Below the pieces are notes generated by a model that saw only the letters and a list, made by a program, of their open reading frames with translations, was not told where the DNA came from and did not search any database. A stretch of 9,067 nt of DNA. Source: Desulfocapsaceae bacterium (GTDB taxonomy: Bacteria > Desulfobacterota > Desulfobulbia > Desulfobulbales > Desulfocapsaceae). The position numbers and the translations under genes are program-made. The stretch is taken from contig JAOZLO010000090.1 in assembly GCA_029934775.1 (NCBI GenBank), positions 1 to 9,067 on the forward strand. The letters are read 5' to 3'. Below are positions 5,233 through 9,067 of the stretch, piece by piece; within the stretch, counting starts at the first letter, position 1; every line of letters begins with the position of its first letter.

Positions 5233-7137
5233 TTATTCTTTGTCCATTACTTTCATGGCAGCACGAATAATTGAAGGAGTATCTACATGGCTGTTCTTCA
5301 ATAAAGTGCTCTGTGGACCCTGCTCAATGAAAGTGTCAGGATGGCCAAGACTGCAGGTTTTTAAACCATAGAGTTTATGTCTGCTGAAGAGTTCAAGTAC
5401 CGCACTGCCAAATCCACCTTGGCGAACGTTGTCTTCAATAGTTATTACTTTGCCGCATTTCTCACCCCAGTAGCATATCAGATCAGCATCCATTGGCTTG
5501 ATGAATCTGGGGTTAATAACTGCCGCATTGATACCTACTTTTTTTAAACCTTCCGCCGCTTCAAGAGCAGGGTAAACACTGTTGCCAATTGGCAGCAGGA
5601 GTACATCTTCCCCTTCGAGCATGAGTTCGCCTCGGCCAATTGCTAACTTTTTGAGCTTCTTTCCCAGAGGAATGCCTATCCCAGGGCCACGCGGATACCT
5701 GACTGCTACAGGACCGTTATGCTGGACTGCGGTGAAGAGCATGTCCTGCAGTTCTTTTTCATCTTTTGGTGCCAGAACTATCATGTTTGGAATAAAACGG
5801 AGATACGAGAGATCAAAAATGCCGTGGTGGCTTGGACCATCGTCTCCAACCACACCAGCTCTGTCAATAGCTAGAGTTACCGGCAGGTTTGGAAGACATA
5901 TATCATGTATTATCTGGTCTAGTGATCTTTGAAAGAATGAAGAGTAGATGGCGACAACAGGGCGCATACCTTCAGTAGCGAGACCTGCAGCAAAAGTCAC
6001 GGCATGCTGCTCAGAAATACCGACATCAAAAAAACGGTCGGGAAATTTCTGGGCAAATTTCTTTAAACCTGTTCCACCGACCATGGCAGCGGAAATAGCA
6101 ATGATAGCAGGGTCCTTTTCTGCCATTTTAACCATGGTATTTCCGAAGACCTCTGTATAGCTTACAGGAACTCCTTTTGTCTGGTGAGGCTTGCCACTGC
6201 TGATATCAAAGGGACCCAGGCCGTGAAAAACATCAGGATTTTTTTCAGCTGGTCCATACCCTTTGCCTTTTTTGGTGAGTACATGGATGAGAACGGGACC
6301 CTGGGCATTGTCTCTCACCGTTTCCAGAGTTTCTGTTAAATCCTCAAGACTGTGTCCGTCAATGGGCCCTATATAATCAAAATTGAAGGCCTCATAGAGC
6401 ATCCCTGGAGTGAAAAAACTTTTGAAACTCTCCTCACTTTTCCTGAGAATATTCAAGATATTTTCACCGACATCGGAAATTTGAAGTTTTTCCACCAGAT
6501 GAGCTTTTATCCGGCTCATGGTCTTCCCACTGAGTTTACGGCTTAAAAAGCTTGAAACTGCTCCCACATTTGGGGAAATAGACATCTCATTATCATTGAG
6601 AATTACGATGAGATTTTTATCCAGATGTCCGGCCTGGTTAAGAGCTTCAAATGCCATGCCCGCGGTCATGGAGCCATCCCCTATCACAGCGATGGCGCGG
6701 TTATTGCTTTTTTTGATGTGTTTTGCCAGGGTGATTCCGAGAGCGGCTGAGATAGAAGTGGAGCTGTGTCCTGTTTCGAAAGCATCGTATTCGCTTTCAT
6801 TGAACTTTGGAAATCCGCTCAATCCTTTATATTGTCTCAGAGTTGCAAACTGTTCTCTTCTGCCGGTGATGATTTTATGGGCATAAGCCTGATGTCCGAC
6901 ATCCCAGATGAGTTTGTCATCTGGTGTATCAAAAACAGAGTGTAAAGCAAGAGTCAGTTCAACGACACCAAGACTTGGTGCAAGATGTCCTCCTGTCTTC
7001 GACACCGTTTGCACAATTGTATCTCTTATTTCTCCGGCCAGTTCGTATAGTTCAGCAAGTGATAGATCTTTAATATCTGCTGGTGAATTTATGTTACCCA
7101 GTATGGACACCGGGGCAAGTGCTTGTGTTTTTGACAT
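5233..7137 (-). CDS. dxs: 1-deoxy-D-xylulose-5-phosphate synthase
   Basis: Dxs is the cytosolic thiamine-diphosphate enzyme that condenses pyruvate with glyceraldehyde 3-phosphate to DXP, the first step of the MEP isoprenoid route, with DXP also feeding thiamine and, in some bacteria, pyridoxal synthesis. The 634-residue length is normal. Visible motifs are KTGGHLAPSLG (47-57, catalytic His51), DVGHQAYAHK (79-88), the ThDP/Mg site GDGSMTAG (153-160) to NDN (181-183), GPIDGH (257-262), the catalytic Glu of DVGISEQHAV (Glu376), and DRAGVVGDDGPSHHG (425-439), where Ser replaces the more usual Thr. It is the last gene of the xseB-ispA-dxs block, starting 45 bases after the ispA stop. No obvious Shine-Dalgarno precedes the ATG at 7137, so translation may depend on the upstream message. 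Confidence 0.97.
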   Translation of the reverse strand: MSKTQALAPVSILGNINSPADIKDLSLAELYELAGEIRDTIVQTVSKTGGHLAPSLGVVELTLALHSVFDTPDDKLIWDVGHQAYAHKIITGRREQFATLRQYKGLSGFPKFNESEYDAFETGHSSTSISAALGITLAKHIKKSNNRAIAVIGDGSMTAGMAFEALNQAGHLDKNLIVILNDNEMSISPNVGAVSSFLSRKLSGKTMSRIKAHLVEKLQISDVGENILNILRKSEESFKSFFTPGMLYEAFNFDYIGPIDGHSLEDLTETLETVRDNAQGPVLIHVLTKKGKGYGPAEKNPDVFHGLGPFDISSGKPHQTKGVPVSYTEVFGNTMVKMAEKDPAIIAISAAMVGGTGLKKFAQKFPDRFFDVGISEQHAVTFAAGLATEGMRPVVAIYSSFFQRSLDQIIHDICLPNLPVTLAIDRAGVVGDDGPSHHGIFDLSYLRFIPNMIVLAPKDEKELQDMLFTAVQHNGPVAVRYPRGPGIGIPLGKKLKKLAIGRGELMLEGEDVLLLPIGNSVYPALEAAEGLKKVGINAAVINPRFIKPMDADLICYWGEKCGKVITIEDNVRQGGFGSAVLELFSRHKLYGLKTCSLGHPDTFIEQGPQSTLLKNSHVDTPSIIRAAMKVMDKE

Positions 7138-7182
7138 AATAGTCTGAATTGAAAATCAATATGAAGAATAATTTATGGGCCG

Positions 7183-8091
7183 CTAATTGCTTCTGGTATA
7201 AATATAATCGGCTAGAGCACGGAGTGGATCAGCTCTATAATCAAAACTTTCCAGTGCAGTTTTGGCTGCTTCTACAGCATGCAACGCCTGTCTGCGGGTC
7301 TCTTCAATGCCGAAAAAAGAAGGATAAGTCGCCTTCCCTCTGTTGGAGTCACTCCCAGCTGCTTTTCCAAGCTGCTCTGTTGTTGCGGTGACGTTAAGCA
7401 GGTCATCCACGATCTGGAAAGAAAGGCCAATTTTATTACCATAAATAACAAGTTTTTCAATCGTATTCGTTGAACCACCTGAACCGATAGCACCCGCCTG
7501 GATTGAACTTGTAATCAGTGCACCTGTTTTATTTTTATGAATAGTTTGTAAGGTTTCAAAAGGAAACTGTTTGTTTTCATTGGCTATATCCATCGACTGC
7601 CCACCAACCATTCCCAGTGGTCCGGCGGCTTGAGCTATGACATTAATGATTGCAATTCGTTTTTCAGTTGAGAGAGAAGTGATTTCAGCTTGACTGAGCA
7701 AGTCAAAAGCCCATGTCAATAAGCTGTCTCCAGCTAAGAGAGCACCCGCTTCACCAAAAAGTGTGTGATTTGTAGGTTTTCCCCGGCGAAGGGCATCATT
7801 GTCCATGGTGGGTAAGTCGTCATGGATGAGCGAATATGTATGTATACATTCAAGGGCGCAGGCAGTCGGAAGTAACGCGGATTCAATCTCCGGGTCGTCA
7901 TCAACAGCTGCCGCTGCCGCCAGGCAGAGAATAGGCCTGATTCTTTTTCCACCGGCAAAAAGAGAATAACGCATTGCTTCAATATGTTTCTTAAAAGGAT
8001 CGGAAGCAGGAAGCATATGTTTTTGCAGCGCTTTTTCTACGAGCTGTCGTTTATTCTTCAGGTAACGCTTTATTTCCACTGTCTGATCCAT
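7183..8091 (-). CDS. ispA: Farnesyl diphosphate synthase (polyprenyl synthetase, IspA type)
   Basis: A 302-residue all-helical prenyltransferase that condenses IPP with DMAPP and geranyl diphosphate to give FPP for undecaprenyl phosphate and quinone side chains. It shows GGKRIRP (47-53), the first Asp-rich motif [10 protein letters not shown] (90-99) followed by LRRGKPTNH (101-109), GGQSMDI (163-169), KTGAL (188-192) and the second Asp-rich region QIVDDLLNV (226-234), then LGKAAGSD (241-248) and GKATYP (252-257). The second motif reads DDLLN, with Asn where E. coli IspA has the third Asp (DDILD). An open frame extends upstream to 8184, but alignment with IspA places the start at ATG 8091, overlapping the end of xseB by 41 bases; no clear Shine-Dalgarno is present. 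A geranylgeranyl product is possible, but gene order and IspA-like sequence favour FPP. Confidence 0.95.
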   Translation of the reverse strand: MDQTVEIKRYLKNKRQLVEKALQKHMLPASDPFKKHIEAMRYSLFAGGKRIRPILCLAAAAAVDDDPEIESALLPTACALECIHTYSLIHDDLPTMDNDALRRGKPTNHTLFGEAGALLAGDSLLTWAFDLLSQAEITSLSTEKRIAIINVIAQAAGPLGMVGGQSMDIANENKQFPFETLQTIHKNKTGALITSSIQAGAIGSGGSTNTIEKLVIYGNKIGLSFQIVDDLLNVTATTEQLGKAAGSDSNRGKATYPSFFGIEETRRQALHAVEAAKTALESFDYRADPLRALADYIYTRSN

Positions 8092-8302
8092 TAAAAGGAA
8101 TATTTTCGAGTTTGCCGTCTTTTTCAAGCAGCAGTTCAACCTTAGCCCTGGCTTTTGTAAGTCGTTCACTGCAGTAACTGGCAAGTTTTATACCTTCATC
8201 GAATTTCTTCAGGCTACTGTCAAGACTGAGTTCGCCATCTTCAAGTTCTTCTGTAATTTGTTCAAGTCGTGTCAGCGCAGATTCGAATGTTTTTTTTACC
8301 AT
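8051..8302 (-). CDS. xseB: Exodeoxyribonuclease VII small subunit
   Basis: The 83-residue protein is the short helical partner of XseA in exonuclease VII, which degrades single-stranded DNA in the cytoplasm. The family pattern is clear: [20 protein letters not shown] (6-25), [19 protein letters not shown] (26-44) and a second helix of charged heptads ending in LLLEKDGK. The Asp/Glu- and Gly-marked turn between helices is typical. It leads the minus-strand block and overlaps ispA. An A8 run at codons 3-5 keeps frame. No Shine-Dalgarno is evident before ATG 8302. The xseA partner is not in this window. The last ten or so residues are rich in Gly, Ser and Asn and probably disordered. Confidence 0.94.
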   Translation of the reverse strand: MVKKTFESALTRLEQITEELEDGELSLDSSLKKFDEGIKLASYCSERLTKARAKVELLLEKDGKLENIPFNGSDSGNKALPEE

Positions 8303-8435
8303 AACAAAGAGTGTATTTTCTAATTGAGAGTTGATACGTTTTTGTTTTCCGGCTAGAACTACCAGGAATCAAAATGGTCGACGGTCCAAACAGATCATAA
8401 ACAACATAAAAAATCACCGTTTATATTTATGTACC

Positions 8436-8505
8436 GAAAAAACAAAGTTTTTCCATCAGCAAAATATGGACTGAAGCTTTTCAGCCTGGCCGAAGGGCAT
8501 TGTTT
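8436..8505 (+). repeat. Dispersed intergenic repeat, copy 2 (hairpin element upstream of xerC)
   Basis: This is the second copy of the element found at 1471-1556. The 27-base core at 8438-8464 is identical, including the AAAAAC-AAA-GTTTTT inverted repeat. It is followed by a hairpin CTGAA-GCTT-TTCAG (8471-8484) in place of the longer one in copy 1, then CAGCCTGGCCGAAGGGCAT (8482-8500) and a T run. It lies between divergent xseB and xerC. The core begins 132 bases before the chosen xerC start, the same distance as copy 1 to tatC. Confidence 0.75.
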
Positions 8506-8527
8506 TTTTAAACGTAAGCTGGATAAT
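8500..8527 (+). promoter_or_regulatory. Tentative sigma-70 promoter for xerC
   Basis: TTGTTT (8500-8505) and GATAAT (8522-8527, 5 of 6 bases of the -10 consensus) are separated by 16 bases. Transcription would begin near 8534, upstream of the AGGAG at 8555-8559. The -35 box overlaps the end of the dispersed repeat. The evidence is only a moderate consensus match. Confidence 0.28.
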
Positions 8528-8554
8528 CAATGTAATCACTGTTTGTTTTTTTTC

Positions 8555-8559
8555 AGGAG
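8555..8559 (+). promoter_or_regulatory. Shine-Dalgarno AGGAG deciding the xerC start
   Basis: AGGAG is 10 bases before GTG 8570 and 16 before ATG 8576, which are in the same frame. Spacing favours the GTG. Confidence 0.6.
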
Positions 8560-8569
8560 TATTTAGTAA

Positions 8570-9067
8570 GTGATAATGCATATCGAACAATTTACCAGGT
8601 GGTTAACCGTCGAAAAGGGGTATTCCGAACATACCATATCCGGGTACCGACGTGATCTCGTCGGGTTTTTAGATAACCTGGGAGATCGTACTGCCGTTGG
8701 ATCTATTACAGGCACAGAAATAAGAGCTTTTGTCGTCAGCCTCTACGGTCAGTGCAGCGCAGCTACTGTTTGTAGAAAACTTTCCGCATTGAGAACATTT
8801 TTCAGATATTTAGTACGATATAACGTAATTAAAAAAGATCCCTTGATAGGGATTGTCGGACCTAAAACAGGGCAAACCATTCCTGTTTTCTTAACTGTTG
8901 ATGAAACTTTTGCACTTCTTGAAAATCCAGGGCCGGGCGATACCTATATGTCTAGAGACAGGGCTATTCTAGAGCTGCTTTATTCAACAGGAATTCGAGT
9001 ATCTGAGCTCGTTTCAAGGGACCTGGATGACCTTGATTTTGAAGAGGAAGTGCTTAGGGTGAGGGGT
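8570..9067 (+). CDS. xerC: Site-specific tyrosine recombinase, XerC-like (3' end cut by window)
   Basis: The frame is open from GTG 8570 to the window edge (166 residues) and is therefore partial. Residues 1-85 form the SAM-like N-terminal DNA-binding domain, with EKGYSEHTISGYRRDL (15-30) and SALRTFFRYL (72-81) typical of Xer proteins. The catalytic domain begins around 105 (PVFLTVDE) and includes RDRAILELLYSTGIRVSEL (129-147), whose Arg143 is the first catalytic Arg of the R-K-H-R-H-Y set. The remaining catalytic residues lie past 9067. Xer recombinases resolve chromosome dimers at dif together with FtsK. The context, divergent from a housekeeping xseB operon and with no phage genes nearby, fits chromosomal XerC better than an integrase, but XerC and XerD cannot be firmly separated from this half. 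Confidence 0.85.
   Translation, partial: MIMHIEQFTRWLTVEKGYSEHTISGYRRDLVGFLDNLGDRTAVGSITGTEIRAFVVSLYGQCSAATVCRKLSALRTFFRYLVRYNVIKKDPLIGIVGPKTGQTIPVFLTVDETFALLENPGPGDTYMSRDRAILELLYSTGIRVSELVSRDLDDLDFEEEVLRVRG

Noticed and set aside
5582..6886. Several plus-strand open frames of 64-122 codons opposite dxs
   Set aside because: They are antisense shadows of the strongly conserved dxs coding sequence and show no recognisable protein features.
8092..8184. N-terminal extension of ispA (31 residues) inside xseB
   Set aside because: The extension is the xseB sequence read in another frame and has no counterpart in IspA; alignment starts at ATG 8091.
8570..9067. Xer-like gene as a mobile-element integrase
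   Set aside because: No attachment-site duplication, tRNA target, excisionase or phage gene is visible, and the sequence fits a housekeeping Xer protein next to xseB.

Overview
The window is an ordinary chromosomal stretch, most likely from an anaerobic Desulfobacterota ('deltaproteobacterial') bacterium of the Desulfobulbales type. This placement is an inference from the protein flavour (a divergent long class II aldolase, a short MetE/UroD-like protein, a CapI-type epimerase, the xseB-ispA-dxs order) and the moderate, AT-leaning composition; no rRNA or other definitive marker is present. No CRISPR array, tRNA, rRNA, insertion sequence or phage gene was recognised.

Layout. The left part (91-2388) holds a zinc-methyltransferase-like MetE/UroD-family gene on +, a small GIY-YIG (UPF0213) gene on - that converges with it, and tatC on +. 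TatC is complete in content, but its reading frame breaks at a run of nine T (1823-1831); a single -1 slip, or one extra T, restores a normal protein of about 261 residues. The middle (2389-4979) starts with a roughly 285 bp non-coding stretch packed with nested inverted repeats. It leads into a class II fructose-bisphosphate aldolase-family gene, followed almost without gap by a UDP-glucuronate 4-epimerase gene (CapI/LspL type). A 250 bp convergent spacer (4980-5232), rich in small palindromes, separates these from the next block.

The right part (5233-8302) is the classic isoprenoid operon read on the minus strand: xseB, ispA and dxs. Dxs makes DXP, the entry compound of the MEP pathway, and IspA condenses the resulting IPP and DMAPP to farnesyl diphosphate; XseB is the exonuclease VII small subunit that commonly rides with them. 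Divergent from xseB, a XerC-type tyrosine recombinase starts at 8570 and runs off the window end.

I found no clear new defence or biosynthetic system. The most interesting signals are non-coding or at the frame level: (1) the tatC T-run frameshift; (2) a dispersed intergenic element present twice (about 1471-1556 and 8436-8505), with a 27-base identical core and both copies in divergent gene gaps; (3) the nested-stem leader upstream of the aldolase; (4) a set of look-alike C4/G4 mini-hairpins in two spacers. Several genes (tatC, GIY-YIG, xseB, ispA, dxs) lack an obvious Shine-Dalgarno sequence, whereas the MetE-like, aldolase and xerC genes have good ones.
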